From Clostridium_AW malenominatum (GTDB taxonomy: Bacteria > Bacillota > Clostridia > Clostridiales > Clostridiaceae): DNA of 64,000 nucleotides. The position numbers and the translations under genes were made by a program. The stretch spans positions 868,001-932,000 of the forward strand of contig NZ_BAAACF010000001.1 of the NCBI RefSeq assembly GCF_039521365.1, written 5' to 3'. This document shows, one piece after another, positions 50,993 through 60,021 of the stretch. Below the pieces are notes generated by a model. The model was given only the letters and a program-made list of their open reading frames with translations. It made no database searches and had not been told where the DNA came from. Numbering within the stretch: position 1 is the stretch's first letter; every line of letters begins with the position of its first letter.

Positions 50993-51523
50993 TTATTCTA
51001 AATTGATGTTTCTAAAACTAATTGGAACACTATCTAAAGGATATTTCTTAAGAAAGTAATCTCCACTAAATTCTATAATTTTCTTTTCTGTACCACAGGT
51101 GTACTCATAGATTTGTTTTTCGTTAGCTTTATTCATCCCATATACCATTAAATACGTGTTAACTTCTGTTTTTTGATTGATGCCTAAATGTTTCACGTTA
51201 AATGCTGAAGAATTCCACCCAAAACCATCACGTTTAAATCTATTATTGTGTCTAATTTCATATATAGCATAACCGGTATGTCTATATCCAACTAAAGGAT
51301 TATTAAAGGAATACAGGACAAATCTTTTGTTTAGTACATCCTCATATAACTCCGTTTTAACATCAGTATGTTGAGAATTGATTTCATGAGTTTTCTTTAA
51401 TGTTCTAATTATTTGTTTTTCGATATCTAAAGTTATTTTTTCTTCTGATATATTTCTATTTATATATAATAAAAATACCATCAATATAACAAAGAATATT
51501 AGTATACACTTCTTTCTGCTCAC
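50993..51523 (-). CDS. membrane-anchored protein of unknown function
   Basis: A 176-residue protein with an N-terminal anchor (CILIFFVILMVFLLYI). The exterior domain has LVGYRHTGYAIYEIRHNNRFKRDGFG and TYLMVYGMNKANEKQIYEY. The layout echoes 53232-53783 (…DVGYAQFRINRNGNYELI, TTNLFVISNNPKLAKIE), suggesting distant paralogues. An identical 20-bp dyad lies upstream of both. Confidence 0.6.
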   Translation of the reverse strand: MSRKKCILIFFVILMVFLLYINRNISEEKITLDIEKQIIRTLKKTHEINSQHTDVKTELYEDVLNKRFVLYSFNNPLVGYRHTGYAIYEIRHNNRFKRDGFGWNSSAFNVKHLGINQKTEVNTYLMVYGMNKANEKQIYEYTCGTEKKIIEFSGDYFLKKYPLDSVPISFRNINLE

Positions 51524-51620
51524 TAAAGCGATTCCCCCCTGTTAAATCTATAGTATCAGTATGTTTTTAAGCCTGAAATAGATTCTCACTATTACGAAAT
51601 AATTGATATATATATATTAT

Positions 51621-51640
51621 ACCACTATTTACCATGTGGT
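51621..51640. repeat. 20-bp dyad repeat (second copy 53862-53881)
   Basis: ACCACTATTTACCATGTGGT is identical at both sites with similar flanks (TTAT before, TATAT after). It contains ACCAC/GTGGT arms. Each copy lies about 80-100 bp upstream of the related minus-strand genes. Confidence 0.6.
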
Positions 51641-51818
51641 TATATATTAAACTATTCAAAATAAAGATGCTTAACTATATTTCAGAATATGAAAATTAAT
51701 GTAATAAAGTGATAAATATGATACACTTTTCCTATGAGTTAAGATATATTTGTATAAAAATATGTAATAGTAAACTTAATTACTCTACAAGATAAATTGG
51801 AATTTGAGGTGAAATGCT

Positions 51819-52184
51819 ATGGACAAATACACAAAAGAAGAATTGATAGAAGCACTACGAGTTGTATCTTCAACTATCAGTAAATGTGAAAAAATACAGC
51901 TAAAATTTGCAGAGGGTACCTCTCAACACACACTCCTTAGGAACAGGATAAAAGCAATGTATATTTCAAAATCATTAATAACAGATGAAAATGTTATGGA
52001 CAAATATACTAAAGAAGAATTGATAGAAGCACTACGCCCCGTATCTTCAATTATCAGCAAATGTGAAAAAGCACAGCTAAAATTTGCGGAGGGTACCTCT
52101 CATCACACCCGCTTTAAGAACATAATAATAGCGATGTATATTTCAAAATCATTAATAACAGATGAAATTAGTAAAAGAGGCTAA
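51819..52184 (+). CDS. small protein made of two tandem 59-residue repeats
   Basis: A 121-residue protein. Residues 1-59 and 60-118 are near-identical copies beginning MDKYTKEELIEALR and ending ISKSLITDE. Each unit starts with a methionine, so an ancestral 60-residue gene was duplicated in frame (177-bp DNA repeat at 51819-51995 and 51996-52172). Each unit looks like a helical hairpin (ISKCEK-QLKFAEGTS-HT). ATG follows GAGGTGAAATGCT. Function unknown. Confidence 0.7.
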   Translation: MDKYTKEELIEALRVVSSTISKCEKIQLKFAEGTSQHTLLRNRIKAMYISKSLITDENVMDKYTKEELIEALRPVSSIISKCEKAQLKFAEGTSHHTRFKNIIIAMYISKSLITDEISKRG

Positions 52185-52309
52185 TTCACAATCTTCTTAT
52201 TTAATGACTAAAATTAAAAACCGAATATTTTATATAAATACCGTCTTATTCGGAAATAGAAATGCAGTAGGCTTTTAGGCTTACTGCATTATCGAATAAA
52301 AATGAATTA

Positions 52310-53184
52310 TTACTTTATATATTTTGAAGGTAAAATACTATTAATTTCTATAGTTTTAATTTTTTCATTGGCTATAAATTCTAGCAAATGTCTTGCCTCG
52401 GCATAAACTAAAACTCCATAAATATTTATTCCATTTTTCTCAACATAGCTTAAAGCGTTTTTATAGTATTCTATCTCGAAGCTGCTTATAGATTTAACGA
52501 ACTGTTGTCTATCATTCATATAGGTTAATAATGAAATAAAATGTTTGGTATATGCCTCTTCTATTGAATCCCTTGCCTTGCCTACAGGATCGGGATCCTT
52601 TATATAGTCTGTTAATTGTAAATAAGGGTATTTATCTTTATCTGCGCTATCTTGATAGTTTGTTGGGACATCACTAAAAAAGTTGTAAAATCCAGATATA
52701 TAGTAAGTACGTTCACCCTGGGGAACAGTTCGCACTCCAGACCATTTAAAATTAACTTGCCAGAAATATTTTTGTAGTAAGTCATCAAATTCCTCTATAC
52801 TCAAATCCTCTTGAAATGTTATATTAGCAGAAACATAACATCATAATATTTACCAACCCTACCAACTGTCTTTTGAGAGGGGTTATAATAAAAACTGCTT
52901 ACAACAGGGGAAACTACATAATAAGTAGCAAATAATATTAAAAATATAATAGAAACGGAAGCTAATATTACTTTCTTTAGTTTCTTATTTACCTTTCTTT
53001 TAATAACAGGGGTTTCATCATTAATATTTTCAGACAGGCCATCTTTTTCAAAATCTAAATTATACTTTTCAGATAAGTATTCTTCAATTGATTCATACTT
53101 ATCAAGTTCTTCTTCTACTATTTTTATTTCTTCAGCAGAGGCTGTTCCGTCTTTATACTTATATAATAAATCTTTAAAACTCAT
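52310..53184 (-). pseudogene. frameshifted anti-sigma-factor-like membrane protein
   Basis: The 5' part (from ATG 53184, behind GGAGGATTTTAA) encodes a soluble start (FKDLLYKYKDGTASAEEIKIVEEELDKYE), a membrane helix (ILASVSIIFLILFATYYVV) and SSFYYNPSQKTVGRVGKYYDV before an early stop. The remaining frame (…VSANITFQEDLSIEEFDDLLQKYFWQVNFKW…) resumes one base off at about 52835. One missing base restores a protein of about 285 residues with the organisation of clostridial anti-sigma factors. It may be a mutation or a sequencing error. It lies downstream of 53232-53783. Confidence 0.7.
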
Positions 53185-53231
53185 TTAAAATCCTCCTCCA
53201 AACCCTCTTTTATTTTGCTTCTTTTGCAATG

Positions 53232-53783
53232 CTATTTAATAATATGTCCGCTCTTATCATAAAAGTTATATTTAGCTTTAATATCTCCATCTGAATCTTC
53301 AAAAAAACTAATAGATGGATTTGTAATAACTTCTTTTGCTTGAATTTCTCCGTTATCCATCATTCGTTCTATTTTAGCAAGCTTGGGATTATTACTGATA
53401 ACAAATAAATTTGTAGTAATTGAAAAATCCCCCACTTTTAACTGAGAAAATTCGTATACAGTAATATCATGTGCTTTTTTAGTAGTTTTGTCTGCATCTA
53501 TAACATTAATAAGTTCATAATTGCCATTCCTATTTATTCTAAATTGTGCATAGCCAACATCCTGATACTCCTGTGGATCTTTTAGTATATAACTAACAAG
53601 TCTATAATCATCAATCACAGTCCCATTATATACCATAACTGTTTTGTTAGTTTTAATCCGTTTTGAAATCATTTTTTCCATTGAAGCAATATCACTTTTA
53701 GGACGAGAAATAATTACTATGGATATACACACTATCAAAATAAAAATCATAGACATTGAAAAAACCCACCTCTTGTTCTTCAT
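53232..53783 (-). CDS. membrane-anchored protein of unknown function
   Basis: A 183-residue protein with an N-terminal helix (WVFSMSMIFILIVCISIVII) and an exterior domain (DVGYAQFRINRNGNYELINVIDADK, TTNLFVISNNPKLAKIERMMDNGEIQ). It is probably a distant paralogue of 50993-51523. Just upstream of the anti-sigma-like gene on the same strand, with 47 bp between. Confidence 0.6.
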   Translation of the reverse strand: MKNKRWVFSMSMIFILIVCISIVIISRPKSDIASMEKMISKRIKTNKTVMVYNGTVIDDYRLVSYILKDPQEYQDVGYAQFRINRNGNYELINVIDADKTTKKAHDITVYEFSQLKVGDFSITTNLFVISNNPKLAKIERMMDNGEIQAKEVITNPSISFFEDSDGDIKAKYNFYDKSGHIIK

Positions 53784-53861
53784 GTAGTCACCCCCACAAA
53801 TTATAAATTTTATTTACTACGCTTTTATCTACAAATACAAAACAACTGATATATGCATTAT

Positions 53862-53881
53862 ACCACTATTTACCATGTGGT
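53862..53881. repeat. 20-bp dyad repeat (second copy of 51621-51640)
   Basis: Identical to ACCACTATTTACCATGTGGT at 51621. Possibly an operator or the trace of duplication of a promoter plus gene. Confidence 0.6.
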
Positions 53882-54034
53882 TATATATGAAACTATTTAA
53901 TGAATTAAATAACACAATATACATAAATATTAATGATGTAAGTGGAAAATATGTTATAATTTACATATGAGATAAGTGGGAATTGTAAGATAATGTGAAG
54001 CAAAGAGAATTTATATTTTAGGAGATGAAGTATT

Positions 54035-54562
54035 GTGAAAAAATTTAAGAATTCATTTATTATGATTAGTTTATTATTAATATTATTAGTTTTAGCATCT
54101 TGCCAAAATAGGATGATACAAGAGCCAGCCATTAAAATATCATATGATTCTAAAGAATTAAAGCCAATTTATTATGGAAATAGAAATAATAAAGATGAAG
54201 AGGATATTGAAGAATCGATAAAAAGTGTTATGGTTGGGAAAAGGTTTATTGATTTGCCAACAATTTATTTTGGAGAAAAAATTGAAATTGAAGCAATAAA
54301 TTTTAAAACAAATGAATTTGAAATCTATGATTATATAGTAGATGAAAGTGGTAATATTGTTTCTGATTATGACATAAACCCACTTATATTAACTTCAGTA
54401 GAAGACAGAAATACAGAATTTATATTTGAGAAAAGCGAAGACTTGGAAAGATATTATGATTATATGGTGGAAGGCAAATCCATACATTGCTTATTGATTA
54501 GAAGTAAGATAAACAAATCTTCTTTTGCATTCGCAACACTTGTATTAGGTCAGAGTAAATAA
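54035..54562 (+). CDS. lipoprotein of unknown function
   Basis: A 175-residue protein. GTG start after GGAGATGAAGTATT. The signal peptide ends VLASC (Cys 23). The mature domain is acidic with beta-strand character (TIYFGEKIEIEAINFKTNEFEIYDYIVDESGNIV). No family assigned. Confidence 0.65.
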   Translation: MKKFKNSFIMISLLLILLVLASCQNRMIQEPAIKISYDSKELKPIYYGNRNNKDEEDIEESIKSVMVGKRFIDLPTIYFGEKIEIEAINFKTNEFEIYDYIVDESGNIVSDYDINPLILTSVEDRNTEFIFEKSEDLERYYDYMVEGKSIHCLLIRSKINKSSFAFATLVLGQSK

Positions 54563-54676
54563 TAATTATTTTTAGTCAATTAATTTTATAATTAAGACAT
54601 ATTCTTCTTAAATTGTGTCGTAGTAGTTGATTTATCTGAATTAACGATTATTTATTTTTTATTGAGGAGGGATTTT

Positions 54677-54988
54677 ATGAAAAGGCTATTTAAGTCTTTT
54701 GTCTTTTGGTTTCTTATAATATCCATATTGGAAATATACATGCACCAAATAGGACAGGATTCGAAAAGCATTGTATTGATTTACTTAAATCCCGTTTTAA
54801 AAATTATATCTCGTTCCGATACAGGACGAGCTTTTATGGATTCGGGATTGCAAGTGCCTTCCAGAACAATATTGGGGCATATTTCAATATATTGGTACAT
54901 TGGTTCAGTTGTAACCTTTATTATTTACGGCTTAATTTTAGATGGGTTTAGATACTTTCTCAGACATATCTCTAATACCACAAAATGA
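54677..54988 (+). CDS. small membrane protein of unknown function
   Basis: A 103-residue protein with an N-terminal helix (FVFWFLIISILEIYM) and a C-terminal helix (ISIYWYIGSVVTFIIYGLIL). ATG 54677 follows GAGGAGGGATTTT. A second frame overlapping it is a shadow. Confidence 0.55.
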   Translation: MKRLFKSFVFWFLIISILEIYMHQIGQDSKSIVLIYLNPVLKIISRSDTGRAFMDSGLQVPSRTILGHISIYWYIGSVVTFIIYGLILDGFRYFLRHISNTTK

Positions 54989-55310
54989 GCATAATCTGTA
55001 TTGAATTTATTGTAAAATTTTCTTATAAGATGTTAGCTACAAAAACTAATAAGTATTCTAAACATCGCATTATTCATTAATTGAATTCTGGGGTGTTTTT
55101 ACGTCATGATTCATTTTTTGAAAAGAGGTAGTTTCTTTTCATATAATAGAACCTGGCGTTAATTCTATAAGAATTTATACTAAGTAACAAGTATGATATA
55201 ATATATAAAAAGGCAAGTAAGAAAAAATATATGGTTTGAAAGATTTAATGAATGGCTAGTTTCTGAATGGTGGTTTATAGAAATGTGTATTAACGAAAGG
55301 TGTGGTTTAA

Positions 55311-55391
55311 ATGAGTAGATTAAATTTTGAGAGATTAAAATACATATTTATAAAGAAAATAGACAGTTTTTATAATATAGGAGGTAAATAA
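55311..55391 (+). CDS. possible 26-residue leader ORF
   Basis: ATG 55311 after AAAGGTGTGG opens a 26-codon frame (SRLNFERLKYIF…) that ends within GGAGGTAAATAA, the ribosome binding site of the next gene. This could couple translation of the PH-domain protein to the leader. No similarity known. Confidence 0.3.
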   Translation: MSRLNFERLKYIFIKKIDSFYNIGGK

Positions 55392-55392
55392 A

Positions 55393-55764
55393 ATGGCAGA
55401 AACACAAAATATTTTAACATGGACACTGATAGCTGAATGCCCAATTCCAAACGACGTTAACGATTTATTGGTGGAAGGAGAAGTAGCGGTTGCTGCTTAT
55501 AAAACATTCCGTGATAGCGCAGTTTTTACGAATAAAAGATTAATTGTAAGAGACTCACAGGGGCTTACAGGTAAGAAAGTAGAGATTTATTCTTTGCCCT
55601 ATTCTTCTATAAATATGTGGTCTACTGAAAATGCAGGCAAGTTATTTGATCTTAATGCTGAAGTTGAATTATGGACTAGAGCAGGTCATATCAAAATCAA
55701 CCTACAAAAGGGAGTAGATATACGTAAATTCGATAAGTTAATAGCTAATGCACTTCTAAGATAA
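55393..55764 (+). CDS. PH-domain (bPH_1) protein
   Basis: A 123-residue bacterial pleckstrin-homology protein: EGEVAVAAYKTFRDSAVFTNKRLIVRDSQGLTGKKVEIYSLPYSSINMWSTE and the final VDIRKFDKLIANAL helix. The family is widespread in Firmicutes; its role is unknown. Confidence 0.85.
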   Translation: MAETQNILTWTLIAECPIPNDVNDLLVEGEVAVAAYKTFRDSAVFTNKRLIVRDSQGLTGKKVEIYSLPYSSINMWSTENAGKLFDLNAEVELWTRAGHIKINLQKGVDIRKFDKLIANALLR

Positions 55765-55793
55765 AACAAGTAACAGCAGCAATTATTATGTGA
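55765..55793 (+). pseudogene. mutT 5' scrap
   Basis: AACAAGTAACAGCAGCAATTATT translates to KQVTAAII then stops. It matches the first codons of the MutT gene at 38509 and the scrap at 3889. Confidence 0.45.
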
Positions 55794-55833
55794 AGTAAAT
55801 TGTATAAATAAAAACTTTAAATGGGGTAGTATA

Positions 55834-56304
55834 GTGATTGAAACGGATAGATGTATATTAAGATGTTTTGAAGAAGAAGATTTAGATTCATTTATGACTT
55901 ATAGAAACAATGAAGAGTGGATGAGGTATCAAAGTTTTAAGAATTTAACAAAAGACGAATATAGAAAAGCATTATTAGTTCCTTTAAATATGGAAAAGGG
56001 AATGCAAGTTGCTATTGCTGATAAAACCAAAGATAACCTTTTAGGGGATTTATATCTTTCAAAAAAAGAAAAAACTATTACAATTGGATATTCTATTAAT
56101 CCAACTTATTGCCGAAAAGGATATATAACCGAAGTTTTAAAAGCCTTATTACCAAAACTTAAAATTGACTATCCTAATTGTGAAATAATAGCCATGACTG
56201 AGAAAGAAAACATACCTTCAAAAAACTTGTTACTTAAGCTAGGTTTTATATATGATAGATGGATAGAGGAGTGGCAGACAGAAGTTTATGTTTTTTCAAA
56301 TTGA
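55834..56304 (+). CDS. GNAT acetyltransferase (RimJ/RimL type)
   Basis: A 156-residue enzyme: IETDRCILRCFEEEDLDSFMTYRNNEEWMRY, IGYSINPTYCRKGYITEVLKALLP (acetyl-CoA loop) and NIPSKNLLLKLGFIYDRW. GTG start after GGGGTAGTAT. It probably acetylates an amine on a protein or small molecule. Confidence 0.85.
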   Translation: MIETDRCILRCFEEEDLDSFMTYRNNEEWMRYQSFKNLTKDEYRKALLVPLNMEKGMQVAIADKTKDNLLGDLYLSKKEKTITIGYSINPTYCRKGYITEVLKALLPKLKIDYPNCEIIAMTEKENIPSKNLLLKLGFIYDRWIEEWQTEVYVFSN

Positions 56305-56402
56305 TTGAAATGTTAGGATTATGAGTATAATCTATAGTAAATTTACTATTTGCCAAAAATAATTATCTATGGTAGACTTACTTGGTAAAATTGAATACGC
56401 AA

Positions 56403-56562
56403 AAATTAGGTTTAATAGATATTTAATCTATTAATTAAAAGGGAAGTGGGTTAGAATCCCACGCGGTCCCGCCGCTGTAATAGAGGAGTTCCTGCATTAT
56501 ACCACTGGGAAACTGGGAAGGTTGTAGGAATGTTGATGCTTAAGCCAGAACATCTGCCTAAT
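56403..56562 (+). promoter_or_regulatory. cobalamin riboswitch
   Basis: The conserved core is clear: AAGGGAAGTGGGTTAGAATCCCACGCGGTCCCGCCGCTGTAA, then CCACTGGGAAACTGGGAAGG and the B12 box AAGCCAGAACATCTGCC. It binds adenosylcobalamin and normally represses downstream genes. It precedes the CGGC-domain gene and the BtuFCD-like transporter. Confidence 0.93.
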
Positions 56563-56625
56563 TTTATTCACAGAAAACTCTACGAGCGATAGGGGGTGTA
56601 ATAACTATGGAAATTTTCATGGATA

Positions 56626-56658
56626 AATAGCCCTTTAACTATATGTTAAGGGGCTATT
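56626..56658 (+). terminator. riboswitch expression-platform hairpin
   Basis: AATAGCCC-TTTAAC / GTTAA-GGGGCTATT lies 65 bp after the B12 box. The T run is short (ATTATTGTT), so it may act as a terminator when B12 is bound. A 7-codon frame (56607-56630) behind GGGGGTG ends inside it. Confidence 0.65.
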
Positions 56659-56695
56659 ATTGTTATGAATAAAATTTATAGTAAGGAGTTAGAAA

Positions 56696-57016
56696 ATGAA
56701 AATAGCTATTGGAGTATGCGAAAAAATAAATGGAGTGTGTTCAACTATGGGGTGTTTTAGAGCTTTTAATAATAGAGAAAAACACTTTAGTATTTATGAA
56801 AATCATAGTGTAGAACTTATGTCATTTTTTTCTTGCAATATGTGTACAAGCAATTCAGATGAAAATTTAATAAAGATCGCGGAAAGACTAGAAGGAGAAG
56901 GAGTTACAAAACTTCACCTAGGTGCTTGCGTTGTTAAATGTAAAGCGGAAAGAACTAAGGAAATAAAGGGCATATTTGAGAAACATAATATATCAGCAGT
57001 AGAAGGTACCCATTAA
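56696..57016 (+). CDS. CGGC-domain putative metal-binding protein
   Basis: A 106-residue protein with cysteines CEKINGVCSTMGCFRAF, CNMCTS and LGACVVKCKAER. This is the CGGC-domain pattern, thought to bind metal. Its place in a B12-riboswitch operon suggests cobalt or cobalamin handling. Confidence 0.8.
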   Translation: MKIAIGVCEKINGVCSTMGCFRAFNNREKHFSIYENHSVELMSFFSCNMCTSNSDENLIKIAERLEGEGVTKLHLGACVVKCKAERTKEIKGIFEKHNISAVEGTH

Positions 57017-57048
57017 AATTATTAAACTTAAGAGGGAGAGATATTGAA

Positions 57049-58062
57049 ATGAAAAAAGTAATAAGTATTGTTTTATCAGCAATGATGGTATTAGGAGTAA
57101 GTGGATGTGACAACAAAAATGTAGCAAACTCATCCAAAACAGAAAATAAAGTAGAGGATATCAATAAGAACACATCACAGTATCCTCTTACAATTACAAC
57201 CTATAATTATGAAAAGAAACCTGTTAATATTACATTTGAAAAGGCACCAGAAAAGGTAGTGGCAGTATACCAAAACTCGATAGAAACATTACTAGCATTG
57301 GGGTTAGAAGATAAAATCCTATTAGCATCAGGGTTAGATCATGAGGTTAAAGATGAATATAAAGATGCTTTTAGCAAGGTAAAATATCAGGAAAAGGTAC
57401 CTACAAAAGAAGAGGTTATTGGATTACAGCCTGATTTTATATTGAGCTGGTATTCCTTATTTGGAGAAAAAAGATTAGGGGATGTAGGTTTTTGGCATGA
57501 AAGAAGTATAAATACATACATGTCACAAAATAGTGGTGTTATTAAACCAAATACTTTACAAAATGAATATGATGATATTTTAAATGTGGGTAAAATTTTT
57601 AATGTAGAAGATAAAGCTGAAAAAATCGTAAATAATATGAAAAATGAAATTGAGAAAGCAAAAGAATTTGTTAAAGGAAAAGAGCCTGTTAAAGCAGTGA
57701 TTTTGGAAGTAAAGAAAGAGGGAGTATATAGAATTTACGGAGAAGATAGCATCGGGGGAGATATTGCAAAACAGGTTGGAGCAGACTTAGTAGCAAAATC
57801 AAACGGCGAAATAGGAAATGAAGATTTAGTAAAACTTAACCCTGAAGTAATTTTTACTGTTTATTACGGCAAGGAAATTGATAGGGATTCGGCATTGAAA
57901 AAAGTTATGGATAATCCAGCGTTTGGGAGTATTTCAGCGGTAAAGTCAAAGCGTGTTAATTCTATAATGTTAAGCGAAGTTTATGCAAGTGGTATAAGAA
58001 CTTTAGATGGTATAAAGACAATTTCAAAAGGATTATATCCTGAATTATATAGGAATAAATAG
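57049..58062 (+). CDS. btuF: cobalamin ABC transporter substrate-binding lipoprotein (BtuF-like)
   Basis: A 337-residue lipoprotein (signal peptide to Cys 20, VSGCDNK). It has the PBP-III fold marks: PEKVVAVYQNSIETLLALGLEDKI, LQPDFILSWYSLFGEKRL, SIGGDIAKQVGADLVAKS and VIFTVYYGKEIDRD. The B12 riboswitch upstream makes a corrinoid the likely ligand. Confidence 0.85.
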   Translation: MKKVISIVLSAMMVLGVSGCDNKNVANSSKTENKVEDINKNTSQYPLTITTYNYEKKPVNITFEKAPEKVVAVYQNSIETLLALGLEDKILLASGLDHEVKDEYKDAFSKVKYQEKVPTKEEVIGLQPDFILSWYSLFGEKRLGDVGFWHERSINTYMSQNSGVIKPNTLQNEYDDILNVGKIFNVEDKAEKIVNNMKNEIEKAKEFVKGKEPVKAVILEVKKEGVYRIYGEDSIGGDIAKQVGADLVAKSNGEIGNEDLVKLNPEVIFTVYYGKEIDRDSALKKVMDNPAFGSISAVKSKRVNSIMLSEVYASGIRTLDGIKTISKGLYPELYRNK

Positions 58063-58064
58063 TA

Positions 58065-59153
58065 ATGAAAAGTATTGTTAAAAAAGATAGGGAAAGTGGT
58101 TTATTCAAAGGAACACCTACATACATAGGCATGGGGATTTTACTTATAATAATCTTAGCTTTTTCTATTGTAATAACAGTAACCATGGGCTCTTTTGATA
58201 TCTCGATAAAAGATGTATACGGAATAATATTCTACAAGCTCTTTGGTATGGGCGATGGAGAACTTTTATCAAAGGGTCCCGTACACGATATTGTTTATTT
58301 TGTAAGACTTCCAAGAATTATATTGGCAGTTGCTGTAGGTATGGGACTTTCAGTATGTGGAGTGGTTATGCAGGCTATTGTAAAAAATCCTTTGGCAGAC
58401 CCATATATACTAGGAATATCTTCAGGGGCCTCTCTTGGAGCCACTTTAGCTATTATGCTAGGTATAGGGATTGTTTTTGGAAGCAATTATGTAGGTATAT
58501 GTGCTTTTATAGGAGCTTTTGTGATATCAATACTAGTGTTAATCCTTGCTAATGTAAAGGGGAGAGCTAATTCTTCAAAGCTTTTGCTATCGGGTATGGC
58601 ATTAAGCACTGTATGCTCAGCATTTTCAAGCTTTATTATATATTTTGTTAATGACAGGGAGGGTATACAAACTATAGCCTATTGGTTATTGGGAAGCCTT
58701 GCAGGGGCAAAATGGGAAAATATTAGAGTGATTTTTCCTATTGTAATAATAGCTACATTATTTTTTATCACTCAGTGTAGAACTCTTAATTTGATGCTCC
58801 TTGGTGAGGAGGTTTCCATAACTTTAGGGACAGACCTTCATAAATATAGACAAGTTTATCTCGTAATTACGTCTATTGTAATTGGTTTTGTGGTGTACTC
58901 ATCAGGGATGATTGGTTTTGTGGGACTCATTATTCCTCATCTTGCAAGAATGCTGTTTGGAACAGACCATAAAAAAATTATTCCTATATCAGCATTAATA
59001 GGAGCTATATTCATGGTCTGGGCAGATGTTTTGTCAAGGATTATGCTACCAGGAAGTGAGCTTCCTATAGGGATATTAATTTCCATGATAGGTGCTCCTA
59101 GCTTCATATATCTTATGGTAAGTAAATCTTATGGATTTGGAGGTAATTCTTGA
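58065..59153 (+). CDS. btuC: FecCD/BtuC-type ABC permease
   Basis: A 362-residue permease with about ten helices: PRIILAVAVGMGLSVCGVVMQAIVKNPLADPYILGISSGASLGA and GMIGFVGLIIPHLARMLFGTDH are diagnostic. It overlaps the ATPase start by one base and follows btuF by 2 bp. Confidence 0.92.
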   Translation: MKSIVKKDRESGLFKGTPTYIGMGILLIIILAFSIVITVTMGSFDISIKDVYGIIFYKLFGMGDGELLSKGPVHDIVYFVRLPRIILAVAVGMGLSVCGVVMQAIVKNPLADPYILGISSGASLGATLAIMLGIGIVFGSNYVGICAFIGAFVISILVLILANVKGRANSSKLLLSGMALSTVCSAFSSFIIYFVNDREGIQTIAYWLLGSLAGAKWENIRVIFPIVIIATLFFITQCRTLNLMLLGEEVSITLGTDLHKYRQVYLVITSIVIGFVVYSSGMIGFVGLIIPHLARMLFGTDHKKIIPISALIGAIFMVWADVLSRIMLPGSELPIGILISMIGAPSFIYLMVSKSYGFGGNS

Positions 59154-59923
59154 TGGAACTAAAAACTATAGGTTTAGAAACCTATTTGGGTGAAAATCAC
59201 ATATTAAAGGGATTAGACATAGATGTAGAAAAAAAGGAATTTGTAGGTATAATAGGGCCTAACGGAAGTGGAAAAAGTACGTTTTTAAAGTGTATATATC
59301 GTGTTTTAAAACCACATAAAGGAACAATATTCTTAGATGAGAAAAATATTAAGGATTTTTCTATTAAAGAAACCTCAAAGAAAATGGCTGTAGTATCACA
59401 GCATAATAACTATAATTTTGATTTTACTGTTGGCGAAATGGTTTTAATGGGAAGATCCCCTCATAAAAAAATTATAGAAAAAGATAATAAAAAAGACTAT
59501 GAAATTATGGAAGAATCCTTAGAAAAGGTAGGAATGAAAGACTATGTTAAACGTAGTTTTTCAACTCTCTCTGGAGGGGAAAAGCAAAGGATAATTCTTG
59601 CCAGAGCATTGGCACAAAAAACAGAATTTCTTATTTTAGATGAACCTACAAATCATTTGGACATAAAGTATCAGCTTCAATTTATGTCTACAGTAAAAAG
59701 CCTTGGCATAACAGTGGTAGCTGCCATTCATGATTTGAATATGGCCGCTTTATACTGTGATAAGATTTACGCCATGAAATCAGGAGAAATTGTTAGATGT
59801 GGAACACCAAAAGAAGTTTTAACAAAAAACATAATAAGAACTTTGTATGAAGTTGAGGTTAAAGTTATTGAGGATGAGGAAACTGGTATTTTAAATATAG
59901 TTTATAAGCCAATTGTGAAATAG
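59153..59923 (+). CDS. btuD: BtuD-type ABC transporter ATP-binding protein
   Basis: A 256-residue ATPase: Walker A GPNGSGKST, Q-loop VSQHNN, signature LSGGEKQRIILARAL, Walker B FLILDEPTNHLD and AAIHDLNMA. ATG 59153 after GGAGGT (TGATG overlap with btuC). It completes the corrinoid importer. Confidence 0.92.
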   Translation: MELKTIGLETYLGENHILKGLDIDVEKKEFVGIIGPNGSGKSTFLKCIYRVLKPHKGTIFLDEKNIKDFSIKETSKKMAVVSQHNNYNFDFTVGEMVLMGRSPHKKIIEKDNKKDYEIMEESLEKVGMKDYVKRSFSTLSGGEKQRIILARALAQKTEFLILDEPTNHLDIKYQLQFMSTVKSLGITVVAAIHDLNMAALYCDKIYAMKSGEIVRCGTPKEVLTKNIIRTLYEVEVKVIEDEETGILNIVYKPIVK

Positions 59924-59927
59924 CTAG

Positions 59928-59960
59928 AAAACAACCATTGCACTTAGCAGTGGTTGTTTT
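59928..59960 (+). terminator. terminator of the btu operon
   Basis: AAAACAACCA…TGGTTGTTTT followed by GTTTT, right after btuD. Confidence 0.85.
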
Positions 59961-60021
59961 GTTTTAAAGAAATAATATGGTAAAATTAATTAAAGGTTTA
60001 AATAGCTAAGGAGTGGGGCAA

